Source: Kiritimatiellia bacterium
Lineage (GTDB): Bacteria; Verrucomicrobiota; Kiritimatiellia; CAIVKH01
DNA length: 64,000 bases
Reading direction: 5' to 3'
Assembly (NCBI GenBank): GCA_027493775.1
Contig: JAOSKE010000004.1
Span: 1 to 64,000, forward strand
Below, piece after piece: positions 16,877 to 26,868 of the stretch. Numbering within the stretch: position 1 is the first letter of the stretch; the number at the start of each line of letters is the position of its first letter. The notes beneath the pieces were generated by a model. That model ran no database searches, was not told where the DNA came from, and saw only the letters and a program-made list of their open reading frames with translations. Made by a program: the position numbers and the translations under genes.

Positions 16877-19800
16877 AGCGACTATCTGCTTTCGCAACAG
16901 TCTATGTTTTTGCCGTGTTCTGTGTTATCGCCATACCGAATGTTCGAGCTGACGAACATGAACATGAATATGACTGCGACAACGAGGAACATCCTGAACC
17001 CGAGTGCGGCGAAGAAGTCGGCAGCTCGGTAACGCCGTCTCGCGGAGAAAAGCGACGCTATGTCACAGACTTGGAGACCTTCGGCAATGGATCGATCTCC
17101 TTTACCCGTATATACAACAGTCGAACAACCGACTTTACGACGAATTATGTGGATTTTGGATGGCGCCAAACCTGGCAGCACAACTGGAATTATGAGATGC
17201 GCGATTTGCAGTCTAAAACGCTTGCGCAACCGGATATAAAGGTGCGCTACCCGAGTGGCAATGAATTCAACTTCAAAGCCACTGACACCAACGGCCTTCA
17301 GCGGGCGCCACCGACTTTCCACGGCGATAGATTATACAAATGGAGCGGCGCAGTAGTTGGCCAGACACTGGTCACCCCAGATGGGTGGGAGTATGACTTT
17401 GAACGGACTGTGTCGCCACGCTACCGCCTGGTTCGGGTTCGTAACGGACAGGGACTGGCGTGGCAATTAACCTATAGCGCAGAAGGCAAGCTCGAGAAAA
17501 TTGAGAATGATTTTGGCCGGTGGCTTGCAATTGACTATGGCATCACGAACGATGTGCGCGTGATTACGGGACTGCGCAGCAGTGATGGACGCGAGGTTCG
17601 GTACGATTATCAGCCATGGGTCAACGGGACAACAAACGTTGTATTGAGCGCTGTAGATTATCCGGACGGCGCTCGTGCCGAGTACACGTATGTGGGCGCT
17701 CAGAGTGAGACCAATGGGCGCGCGCTGGTTTCAACGGCAAGCGATCCGAAACATCCCGGACCGGGGTCGCGCATCAAGCTGGTTTACAACTACGATTTCA
17801 TTTTTGACTTTGGCGGAGGTCCCTATCTGGTCACCGGCGTCGTAAAGGAGGAGCGCAATCTTGTTACGGATGAGTTGGTCGTCACGTTTCCGGAGGGATC
17901 GGGGCAGTATCCACTGATTCTTCAGGGCGATGGCGCAGAGATAACCCGGAGATATACCAACGGCCTCCTGATCGAAAAGAGAGACGCAGAAGGCCGCCCC
18001 ACGTTTTACACGAGAGATCAAGGCGGAACCGGATACATCGGTTCAATTACCGATGCCGAAAGTAATACAACAACCTTTGTGCGCGACTTTGCCGGGCGAT
18101 ACTCGCGGAAACCGATGCATTGGGGCAAACGACATATAAGAGCTATAACGCAGCCGGATTCCTCACCAACCGAATTGACAAATTGGGACGTTCAACAACA
18201 TACACGCGCGACGAGAATAATTTGGTGACTCGGACAGACTATCCCGACGGCAGTTTCGAAGAGTGGTCGTATAACCAATTCGGCCAGACGCTGACCAACC
18301 GCTGGCGAAACGGAGGCGTGGAGGTCTTCACGTACTACGGCACAAACGAGGCGGGCGGCCTGCTTGGTGATCTCAAGTCGCGCACCGATCCGATGGGGGC
18401 CACGCAAACTTACACGTGGGATTCCTCCGGCTTGTTGACCAGTCTTGCTGACGCACGAAGCAATATCGCGCATTTTGTCTTTGACTGGCGCGGGAATCTG
18501 CTTGCGCAGACCAACGCCGACGGCACGGCCCTGTCGTACCAGTACGACGTCTTCGGCAACCGCACAAACATCGTCAACGAACTGGGCCACGCCACGACCT
18601 CCACATACGATGGCTACAATCGGGTAAAAACAGTCACAGATCCACTCGGGCGTGTGACGGAACATGAATATGGCCGGATACCGGGTTGCGGGTGCGGCGT
18701 CTCCGTGTCAACACTCGCGCGCGTTACCGCGCCTGACGGAAAGATGATCGAATATGCCTATGACCACAGTGACAAACGAACCAACGAGACGATTGCCGCC
18801 GGTACTGCGGAAGCGGCCACGACCAGTTGGACCTATGATTCCGTGGGACGCAAAGCGACCCAGACTGATGCCAACGGAAATCTGCATACGTGGAACTATG
18901 ACGCGCTTGATCGCGTCGCTGCCGAAATCAATGCGGCGGGCGACGTCACGACCTATGCCTATGACGCCGAAGGTAATTTGACCAACCGTGTGGATGGAGC
19001 CGGAATCGAAACGACATGGGAATACGACGCTATGGATCGTATTGTGGCCATGGGCAGCGGTGCGTTGCGCTACGAATATGAATACGACCTCGGCGGTCGG
19101 CGGACGGCTATGCACACCCGCATCAATGGCAATACCACCGAAACGACCACATACACCTATGACCTTAACAACCGCCTGCTCACCAAGACCGACCCCACCG
19201 GCTATGCGCTCGATTATGGCTACGACGCCGTCGGCAACCGGACGAATCTGCTAGTGACCGGAGCCAGTCCCGCTTCGAGCGGGATGGTTCAGGTTTCCTA
19301 CCAGTACGACCCGCGAAACCGACTCATGACGTTGACCGGCAATGGCCGGACCACCGCATTTCAATACGATGCGCTGGGCCGCCGAACCAACGCCGTCTGG
19401 CCCAACGGAACCACCGCCGCTTACGCCTACGATGAAGCCAACCAACTTCTTTCGCTCATTCACGCGTCCGCTGCGACAACCATCGCCTCGTTTGTGTATG
19501 CCTACGACCTCGGCGGCAACCGTACCAATATGATTACCCTGGAAGGAACCAACAGCTACGGGTATGACAACCGGGATTGGCTGACCTCGGCAATTTACCC
19601 GGACGGAAGCTCGCAGGAATTCCGATACGACCCCGTTGGCAATCGGACAAACCTGCTGGAAATCCATGGAACCAGCTCTGTTTTGACCGCCTATTCCTAT
19701 GGCTCGGCCAACCGCCTCTTGTCCTCTGCGTCTGCGGTTGAAGTCAACGAATATGCCTATGACGGGGCAGGGCGATTGACAAATCACGTCGTGAATGGAC

Positions 19801-20753
19801 AACCCCGGCGGTTCGCCTACAATTACCGGGGTCAAATGACCGTGCTGCATGACAAAGACGAGCGGATATTCACCTATGACTTCGACGGCGATGGCAACCG
19901 GATCAGCCAAAGCCTCAACGACTGCCTGGAAACCCGGTTTGTCTATGACGGACCGGACGTCATTCTCGACCTGTCCGCCGGAGGCGGATCCGCCGATGGC
20001 GGAAACGGCAGCAACGAACTCGTCCATGCCTACGTGAATGGACTCGGGATAGACCAACCCATCGAGCGGATTGGCTTCATTGCCGGGCAGCCCCGCCAAC
20101 GCCACGTCTATCACGCCGACGCGCTCGGATCGATTGTGGCGATGACAGATGACGCGGGAACAACGGTAAAGACCTACACCTACGAAGCCTTCGGATCTAT
20201 TCGTGCGGAGATGCAAGCACTGCATGTCAACCGCTACACCTTCACTGCCCGCGAGGCGATTGGTGACTCGAGAGACCTGATGTATTACCGTTATCGTGTG
20301 ATGTCGTCTCGAACGGGGCGCTTTACCTCGTTTGACCCACTGAGGTTTGTGGATGGTGCGAATAAGTATCTGTACGTTGTCAACGGCCCACTCATGATGA
20401 ATGATCCGATGGGTCTGCTTGCTGATACAGGTGGTCACGCCGTTGATTTATCGCCTGCTATTTGCGCTGGAATCGGTGCAGCTCGTTTCCTGCAAATGAA
20501 ATATGAAGACAAGCGGCATGGTGAAAAAGCAGGGCGCGACAAGTGGTATCATTGCGTGACCTCATGTCAAATAACAAAGGTATGTGGTGCTGAATTTGCT
20601 GAGTCATTAGGAAACGCAAAAGAGCGGGGAAAAAATCCTAACGACCCTGATACCGCAAGTGATCAAAAAGCTAATGCGGATGGAAGAGATTGTGGAAAGT
20701 GCTCAAAACAATCTTGTGTCAAGTGCTGTGAAGAAAAGGGCTATGCTAAATAA
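16873..20753 (+). CDS. Full-length RHS/YD-repeat protein (one frameshift)
   Basis: About 1,290 residues when joined. It has a signal peptide (first 27 residues, GTG start), a DUF6531-like N-terminal region with FTRIYNSRTTDF and FGWRQTWQHNW, then about 25 YD repeats (Y-D-x-x-G-N-x-T and related), the RHS-associated core (YHADALGSIVAMTDDAG ... YYRYRVMSSRTGRF) ending in NDPMGLL, and a unique tip of about 130 residues with eight Cys and an HCVTSCQI motif. The frame shifts near 18094-18100 (GGGCGAT): one missing G would join the two parts. This is the only RHS gene here with a complete 5' end. A membrane protein gene overlaps its end by 11 bases. The tip family is unknown to me. Confidence 0.82.
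19974..20003 (+). repeat. 30-base double-hairpin insertion in the RHS frame
   Basis: Two adjacent small palindromes, TCCGCC-GGA-GGCGGA and TCCGCC-GAT-GGCGGA, add ten residues (Ser-Ala-Gly-Gly-Gly-Ser-Ala-Asp-Gly-Gly) between LDL and NGSNE. The paralogous fragment at 22207-22230 lacks exactly this segment (LDL directly followed by NGSNE), so it looks like a clean in-frame insertion. Confidence 0.8.
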
Positions 20754-21330
20754 ACTCATTCGCTACAAAGATATTCAGGCTATGAGCGCAGGGAATAAAG
20801 CATGGCGGTGGTTCATTTCGCTAGTTATCGTTACTCCGATCTGTCTTCTGGCGTATTCTCTCTCGCGATGTACGTTTGATAATGTGCGTAATATCACGGA
20901 TTTTAGATTCATTCACGATTATCTGCACGAAACTCAGTACTTTCATCAAGCCATCGAAAACAGTAGATTGGAAATGATTCTTCCGCCATCCGCCCGGGAA
21001 ATACGAACGAAATGGAATAGCGACTATAATACAATGATTGTCTCGTTTACCTTCAACAATGAGGTTGAGCATGTGTGGCGATCGAGTCTACGCTTGTTAT
21101 CGATGGATGAAGTCGTTGCAAAGAATCCCCGATGGGCATTGCGTGAGCGTTGGTTCCCGGAAGAACTTCGGGTTGGTAACTGGGATGTGGTTTGGGATAT
21201 GGGACTTCGTGTTTATGTGGATGACTCTGCACATGCTGCGTGGTCGAAGGCATGGTATTTTGCATTGCGTCCAGGCTCAACGAATGGCTATGCATGGTGT
21301 GGCGAAGGCACCCCGTGCTTAGAGAGGTAA
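20743..21330 (+). CDS. Membrane protein, partner of the full-length RHS tip
   Basis: 195 residues. The ATG at 20743 is preceded by GAAAAGGG and overlaps the RHS stop by 11 bases. One transmembrane helix at about residues 22-43 is followed by a soluble domain rich in Trp and Arg. No family recognised. Its place directly after a variable RHS tip, with overlapping start, is the pattern of an immunity or tip-specific accessory gene. Confidence 0.6.
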   Translation: MLNKLIRYKDIQAMSAGNKAWRWFISLVIVTPICLLAYSLSRCTFDNVRNITDFRFIHDYLHETQYFHQAIENSRLEMILPPSAREIRTKWNSDYNTMIVSFTFNNEVEHVWRSSLRLLSMDEVVAKNPRWALRERWFPEELRVGNWDVVWDMGLRVYVDDSAHAAWSKAWYFALRPGSTNGYAWCGEGTPCLER

Positions 21331-21360
21331 GCGGGGTCTGAAGTGGTCCCCCACAACTAA

Positions 21361-21406
21361 TGAGCAGGGCCAGCCCTTGACAATTGACAAAGTAGGCATA
21401 TGGGTT
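21361..21406 (+). repeat. Junction repeat shared with 24920-24966
   Basis: About 45 bases (TGAGCAGG-(G)C-CAGCCCTTGACAATTG-CAAAGTAGGCAT-TGGGTT) precede the RHS body fragment here and the next one at 24.94 kb. It marks the upstream edge of duplicated RHS cassettes. Confidence 0.75.
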
Positions 21407-22825
21407 CCATCGCGACATTTGCCTAAGTGTGATTTGGAGGACAAAGATCACAGGATCGTCAGGATAAGTATGCTGCATTTCCTAAATCCCGTTTATCTCG
21501 CCTTCCTGTTTCGGTGTAGTCCCGCGACTTCCGTGGTTCCGGTTTGCTACCAGTACGACCCGCGAGATCGCCTCGTGACATTGATTGGCAATGGTCGGGT
21601 CACCGCATTTCAATACGATGCGCTCGGCCGTCGAACCAACGCCGTCTGGCCCAACGGAACCACCGCCGCTTACGCCTACGATGAAGCCAATCAGCTTCTT
21701 TCGCTCATTCACGTGTCCGCTGCGACAACCATCGCCTCTTTTGTGTATGCCTACGACCTCGGCGGCAACCGCACCAACATGATTACGTTGGAGGGGAGCA
21801 ACAGCTACGGGTATGACAACCGCAACTGGCTGACGTGCGCGGAATATCCCGACGGCCATGTGCAGGAATTCCAATACGATCCCGTAGGGAATCGCATCAA
21901 TCTCGGCGGGGCGGGTTCCGCGCCGACCGACTATGTTTACGGGCCGGCAAACCGTTTGCTCTCCTCTGCCTCAGCCGTCGAAACCAACGAATACGTCTAT
22001 GATGGCGCGGGTCGGCTGACCAACCAACTGGTTAATGGACAGATACGCCAATATGAATACAACTTTCGTGGACAGATGACGGAATTAGCGGATATGGATG
22101 GCCGAGTGTTCCGATACGACTTTGATGGGGATGGCAATCGCACGAGCCAGAGTCTGAACGACTGCTTGGAAACCCGGTTTGTCTATGACGGGCCGAACGT
22201 CGTGCTCGATCTAAACGGGAGCAACGAGGCTGTCCATGCCTACGTGAATGGACTCGGGATAGACCAACCCATTGAGCGGATTGCATTCATAAACGGCGCG
22301 GAGCGAACACGCTTGGTTTACCACGCCGACGCGCTTGGCTCGATTGCAAGTATGACGGACGAATCGGGAGCAACGGTTAAAACATACGCCTATGAGGCGT
22401 TTGGCAAAATACGAACAGAGAGCCAGGGCTTGATCGTCAATCGTATCGGCTTCACGGCTCGTGAAATGATGGGCGATTACTTGGGCCTGTACTACTATCG
22501 GAATCGAGTGATGGATGGTGGGACAGGGCGTTTCATTTCGCTGGATCCACTGGGATTTGTAGATGGGCCAAACCAGTATAGTTATTGCGATAATGATCCG
22601 TTGGGCATGGTTGATCCTCTTGGGATGCTTAGCGATAACGAGGGCGGTGGAAGGCCGCCAACCTGCTACACAAAGAAAGACATTCCCTCTGCTATCAAGA
22701 ATCAGTTGCCAAAATCCGTACAAGATACGCTTGATGCCTGTTGTATAGGTCCGTGTTGCCCTGGCATTCTATGGGGCGACAAGGGTTATGAAGGCTCATG
22801 TTTGAAGTGTTCATGGAGTTTCTAA
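21377..22825 (+). pseudogene. RHS 3' fragment with Cys-rich tip (cassette 2)
   Basis: From about 21540 the frame matches the last third of the full RHS gene (from CYQYDPRDRLVTL onwards) with high nucleotide identity, through the core YHADALGSIASMTDESG to DPLGML, then a tip of about 60 residues rich in Cys (CCIGPCC, CLKC). There is no signal peptide or N-terminal half; the first 50 codons are unrelated spacer. It lacks the 30-base palindromic insertion. The next gene starts directly after its stop. Confidence 0.8.
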
Positions 22826-23263
22826 GTGCATAAAAGAATAGTTTATCTTATCGGTTTTGCATTCTGTGTACTCTTCTGTCCACAGGCATCGAGGAGCGCC
22901 GCGCCCGATTCGCAAGAGGGGATATCTGATAAATCACAGCCGATGCCTGTTGCTGAAAGCGAACTAACCTCATTGACAAGAATTGTCTACGAATGGATGG
23001 CCGAAGATAAACTGCCGGGATTGCAGCCTGAGGGTAAATACGGGGAGTTCAGCGTATACGCTGTGACCGACGAAGGGCGGAGGGAGGCATGGTTTAGCTC
23101 CGCTATGGCTGAAGCATCAAGAATGTGCGCTAAATTGTTTGCCGTGGATGTTGAAGTGGTCAATGACGTGAGTAGATACCTTTATCTTTTCTGCCACGAT
23201 GAAGACTGGCTCTTGTTGGGTACGTACGAAAAACGGGACGCGTCTTGGGAAGCGATCAGATAA
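22826..23263 (+). CDS. Secreted protein, partner of cassette 2
   Basis: 145 residues with a GTG start directly abutting the stop of the RHS fragment. A signal peptide of about 25 residues (IGFAFCVLFCPQASRSA) precedes a small acidic domain. No family recognised. It holds the immunity-like position of the cassette. Confidence 0.55.
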   Translation: MHKRIVYLIGFAFCVLFCPQASRSAAPDSQEGISDKSQPMPVAESELTSLTRIVYEWMAEDKLPGLQPEGKYGEFSVYAVTDEGRREAWFSSAMAEASRMCAKLFAVDVEVVNDVSRYLYLFCHDEDWLLLGTYEKRDASWEAIR

Positions 23264-23381
23264 GTAGCGCACGATTAAACTAGGTGAGCGTAGATAAAAA
23301 GATGGAGTGGTTAGGTGCGCCAGCCTACGCCCGAAAGTGCTGCGCACGGGAAGGCTAAAAGATGTCAATACCGAGGACTAA

Positions 23382-23440
23382 CCCGGATTATTCATGAACC
23401 CCCTGGGACACGCATAAATTCCGGGATCGCGAGGGTGAGT
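23382..23440. mobile_element. Solo IS1380 end
   Basis: About 60 bases match the left terminus of the two IS1380 copies (CCCGGATTATTCATGAACCCC, GGGACACGCATAAATTCCG, CGCGAGGGTGA) with a few changes. No transposase or other end is nearby. A remnant of a third, older copy. Confidence 0.85.
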
Positions 23441-23463
23441 GATGTAAATTTGTATGTGTTAAT

Positions 23464-24201
23464 ATGATGAACGTGACAGGGACAACAGAGTGGCGGGTTG
23501 AGTATACTGATGCTCACGCCAGCGGCTACACTCGGCAGCCGCTAAACGACTGCTTGGAGACTCGTTTCGTGTACGACGGCCCGAATGTCGTGTTCGACGT
23601 GTCCGCCGGAGGCGGATCCGCCGATGGCGGAAACGCCAGCAACGAACTCGTCCATGCCTACGTGAATGGACCCGGGATAGACCAACCCATCGAGCGGATT
23701 GGCTTCATTGCCGGGCAGTCCCGCCAACGCCACGTCTATCACGCCGACGCGCTCGGATCGATTGTGGCGATGACCGATGACGCAACCGCACAAGTCAAAA
23801 GCTACACTTATAGAGCGTTCGGTAGAATTCGGAGCGAATCGGGCGAGATGCTGCTCAACCGTGTGGCATATACGGGGCGCTATGCCCTCGGGGATAGTTT
23901 TGGCTGGTACTATTACCGCTACAGGATATATGACCCCAGAACTGGTCGATTCATTTCTGGAGATCCTCTCTGGTTCCGTGATGGTCCCAATCTGTTTACA
24001 TATGCCAGGAATAACCCTGTAGACAAGGTTGATCCATTTGGACTTGCATCACGTATTAAAATTCCCAAGTTGCCGCTCCCTAAAAAGCCGCCGCTAAAGG
24101 ATCCCCCTGTTCCGAATGTCGACTTAACACCACAGGACCCAGCCAAGATAGCGGCATGCATAGAGTGTGCCCGTCTTGAGGCGGCGTTAAAAAAACTGTA
24201 G
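23464..24201 (+). pseudogene. RHS 3' fragment with short tip (cassette 3)
   Basis: Joins the RHS frame at about 23540 (LNDCLETRFVYDG) and runs through the core (YHADALGSIVAMTDD, RVAYTGRYALGDS) to VDPFGLA, then a Pro/Lys-rich tip of about 55 residues ending in CIECARLEAALKKL. It carries the palindromic insertion at 23602-23631. There is no 5' half. Two small genes follow. Confidence 0.8.
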
Positions 24202-24202
24202 G

Positions 24203-24322
24203 ATGGCAGAGTTAGACCACGAGGCCTGTCCAACGAATCCCCCGCCTCCAATAAATTGTGACCAAATTGCAGAGGCCGCCCAAAAGGCATGTGACCTGTG
24301 TAATAAATTGAATAATTTGTAA
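24203..24322 (+). CDS. 39-residue ORF after cassette 3
   Basis: ATG 2 bases after the RHS fragment stop; 39 codons with four Cys (CPTN, CDQ, CDLC) and a short helix ending in NKLNNL, which weakly echoes the end of the preceding tip. There is no family match. It may be a second small tip-related product or chance; the position is the main support. Confidence 0.35.
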   Translation: MAELDHEACPTNPPPPINCDQIAEAAQKACDLCNKLNNL

Positions 24323-24391
24323 TTATGCCGATATAAATGGGTGTCTATGCATGATTCTGCTGGCTACATGTACAAGCGTAAAGGGAAGCAA

Positions 24392-24843
24392 ATGAATCTA
24401 TACCGATGGAGGTTGTTGGCAAGAATCCTTATTGTGCTCTCGATGTGTGGCGTCGTCGGCTGGGTGCTGTTCGATTGTAAGGCACGACGACATGCTATTA
24501 TGTCTTGGGGGATGTTCCTGTGGAAGTCCAAAGCATATTAATCGAGAGCTCCCAGCTCGCGGGGCGTCTCTCTGAGAAGGAATTACTTCAACTGATTGCC
24601 GATATCCAAAATTACTCGTCAAGCCTCTCACGCGAAGAAAATGTTCGCACGATATGGCGAGCTGGTTTAGCGCTTGAGATCAGGGAGCGCTTATTAGATG
24701 GTGATTATGATGGCGTGAATAGCATCGTGGATATCGAGCTAAGCAAATTTTCAAAAGCTTATAGCTACGGAAAATTTCGCAACACTGAATTGGAGAACAT
24801 TTCGCAAGCACTATATACAAAGGCTCAAAAACAAAAAGAGTAA
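24392..24843 (+). CDS. Membrane-anchored partner of cassette 3 (one frameshift)
   Basis: The ATG at 24392 follows AAGGGAAG. The first frame has one transmembrane helix (about residues 8-28) and runs into a GGGGG run at 24507-24511; the continuing soluble helical domain (SSQLAGRLSEKELLQLI ... EIRERLLDGDYDG) is in another frame that otherwise would need a TTG start. One base change in the G run gives a single protein of about 150 residues. It holds the immunity-like position. Confidence 0.55.
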
Positions 24844-24872
24844 TTGAGGCTAGTTGGAAATAGTTGTGGTCA

Positions 24873-24966
24873 GGTCTAGACATTCGGTTCTGCTGAAAAA
24901 CCCCAGGATGAGCAGAGGATGAGCAGGAGCAGCCCTTGACAATTGGCAAAGTAGGCATCTGGGTTC
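24873..24966 (+). repeat. Junction repeats upstream of RHS cassette 4
   Basis: Two repeats adjoin here: 24873-24904 matches 6397-6428, and 24920-24966 matches 21361-21406. The second leads straight into the RHS body sequence at VSYQYDP. These shared edges show where cassettes were joined. Confidence 0.75.
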
Positions 24967-26102
24967 AGGTTTCCTACCAGTACGACCCGCGAGATCGCCT
25001 TGTGACATTGATCGGCAATGGTCGGACCACCGCATTTCAATACGATGCGCTCGGCCGTCGAACCAACGCCGTCTGGCCCAACGGAACCACCGCTGCCTAC
25101 GTTTACGATGAAGCCAACCAACTCCTTTCGCTCATTCACGCATCCGCTGCGACAACCATCGCCTCGTTTGTGTATGCCTACGACCTCGGCGGCAACCGCA
25201 CCAACATGATTACGCTGGAGGGGACCAACAGGTATGGCTACGATAACCGGGATTGGCTGACTTCGGCGATATACCCGGACGGAAGCTCTCAGGAATTCCA
25301 ATGCGATCCCGTAGGGAATCGCTTAAATCTCGGCGGGGCGGGCTCTGCCCCGACCGACTATGTTTACGGGCCGGCAAACCGTTTGCTCTCCTCTGGCTCA
25401 GATGTCGAAACCAACGAATACGCCTATGATGGCGCGGGCCGGCTGACCAACCAACTGGTTAATGGACAGATACGCCAATACGGCTACAGATACTACAACC
25501 CCGAACTAGGAAGGTGGCCTAATAGAGATCCCATCGAGGAAGAGGGGGGCGAGAATCTTTATGGATTTATCGATAATTCACCATGTAATGAGATCGACCC
25601 ATTAGGATTAAGCGCATCATGTAGCACGCAAACAACTCGATTGCGGACTAAGAGACTTCGTCAAACAACTTCGCGCCATGTGCTGGGTCAATATGCTGTG
25701 GCTGACTACCGCCAGTATACAGAACTCGTGACTATAATTGTGTCGTCAGGTGGGTTTATAACTGTTGAGAGACCAACCCATTATACATGCAAGTGCGTTT
25801 GCATGAAGCGACAGGTCGAAAGAAGGCGCACTGTAACGTGTACGAAATACAGGGAAACAACGACCTGCACAGGTCCCTGTACAACCGGTAATCCTATCGT
25901 GTCAACGAGGGACTATTGGGGGCCTCCTCAATATGGCAGTGCAACTACCCATAACATTGGACGTCCTTACGACCGTACGTCCGCTGATGCCAGTGGAACG
26001 GGTGCCATGTCATATCTTGGTTGTGCTGCAAAGTGTGCGGCTATTTGCGCTGCTGGTTTTGGGAGTCCCTCAGACTTCGAGGATGTGACATGTTCAGACT
26101 AG
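24936..26102 (+). pseudogene. RHS 3' fragment with Cys-rich tip (cassette 4)
   Basis: RHS body from VSYQYDPRDRLVTL to VNGQIRQYG, where it jumps directly to the closing segment YGYRYYNPELGRWPNRDPIEE, skipping the usual core of about 110 residues. After EIDPLGLS comes a tip of about 170 residues with a Cys cluster (CKCVCMKR ... CTGPCTTGN) and a second Cys group near its end. There is no 5' half. The stop overlaps the next gene's start by 13 bases. Confidence 0.8.
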
Positions 26103-26734
26103 CGTGCCACCAGCGACTCTTTGCGGGAATCAGCTTCATTATATCGACACTCGCTCTCATATTTATGCTTGGATGCGATCATTCGAATGATGTAGATCAA
26201 TTCAGAGCCTACATTGAGTCAAGCGCGACGTATGAACATCTTATACTTGAAAGGAACGAATACTCAGGCGCTTCTCGAATAGCGAATGCCTTTCGCAAGG
26301 AAAAGCATTATCGCTACTCGTTATGGGGTGAAGTTGATCGCTCCGTTGATTACCGGATACTCGTTGAGATTATTTATAGAATGGGCTTGGAAGACGTTGT
26401 GCGTCTTAACGTGTCTCTCCGTGGCACGCCAATGCATCAGGGGGAGGCTCCGATCAGTGATTTGCGTGGGGCGGAGGCACCGATAGACCGCCTTATTGAC
26501 TTTATAGAGGACAATAAAGAATACACTATGTTGATCTTGGAGAAGCTGGAATATCCTAAAGACATCGAACTAAAGCAGGCATTCAAGATGGGAGGGGTGT
26601 ACCCTTTGTGGGATTATATCCTTGCCGGGAGCGTTCGTCTTTCGCAAGACCTCAACTCGCTTATAGATCATGTGTACGCGCTGGGTCTATACGATAGAGT
26701 CGTTATTGAAGTTGATGTCCGGGAGGTGAAATAA
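26090..26734 (+). CDS. Lipoprotein, partner of cassette 4
   Basis: 214 residues from the ATG at 26090, inside the end of the RHS tip frame. A lipoprotein-type signal (hydrophobic residues 11-26, then MLGCD) is followed by two similar units of about 85 residues, each with an LILE-x-x-EY/LEY start and a GLYDRV/GLEDVV end, so the protein is an internal duplication. No family recognised. Immunity-like position. Confidence 0.6.
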   Translation: MFRLACHQRLFAGISFIISTLALIFMLGCDHSNDVDQFRAYIESSATYEHLILERNEYSGASRIANAFRKEKHYRYSLWGEVDRSVDYRILVEIIYRMGLEDVVRLNVSLRGTPMHQGEAPISDLRGAEAPIDRLIDFIEDNKEYTMLILEKLEYPKDIELKQAFKMGGVYPLWDYILAGSVRLSQDLNSLIDHVYALGLYDRVVIEVDVREVK

Positions 26735-26804
26735 TGTGAAAAGGGTAAAAAGAGGTCGATACTCAGTATTGATAGATTGGCGTCTGATATCACAACCTCT
26801 TGTC

Positions 26805-26868
26805 ATGCCACGCAAACTTCGAGTTGAGTATCACGACGCGATTTATCATGGGATGAATCGCGGCAATC
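26805..26868 (+). pseudogene. 5' remnant of a REP-associated tyrosine transposase (RAYT)
   Basis: The first 20 codons read MPRKLRVEYHDAIYHGMNRG, the typical start of Y1/IS200-like REP-associated transposases (usually MPRxxRxxxxGAxYHVMxRG). After that the sequence passes into RHS frame. The HUH motif and catalytic Tyr are absent. The REP-like units nearby would be the family mobilised by such an enzyme. Confidence 0.75.

Noticed and set aside
18120-20753. Long minus-strand open frames opposite the RHS gene (for example 19251-20438)
   Set aside because: They mirror YD-repeat codon periodicity, contain no family motif and lie fully opposite a clear RHS gene.
20441-20753. Phospholipase A2-like toxin in the RHS tip because of the HC...C motif
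   Set aside because: The CCxxHDxC catalytic motif is absent; the Cys/His spacing does not fit.
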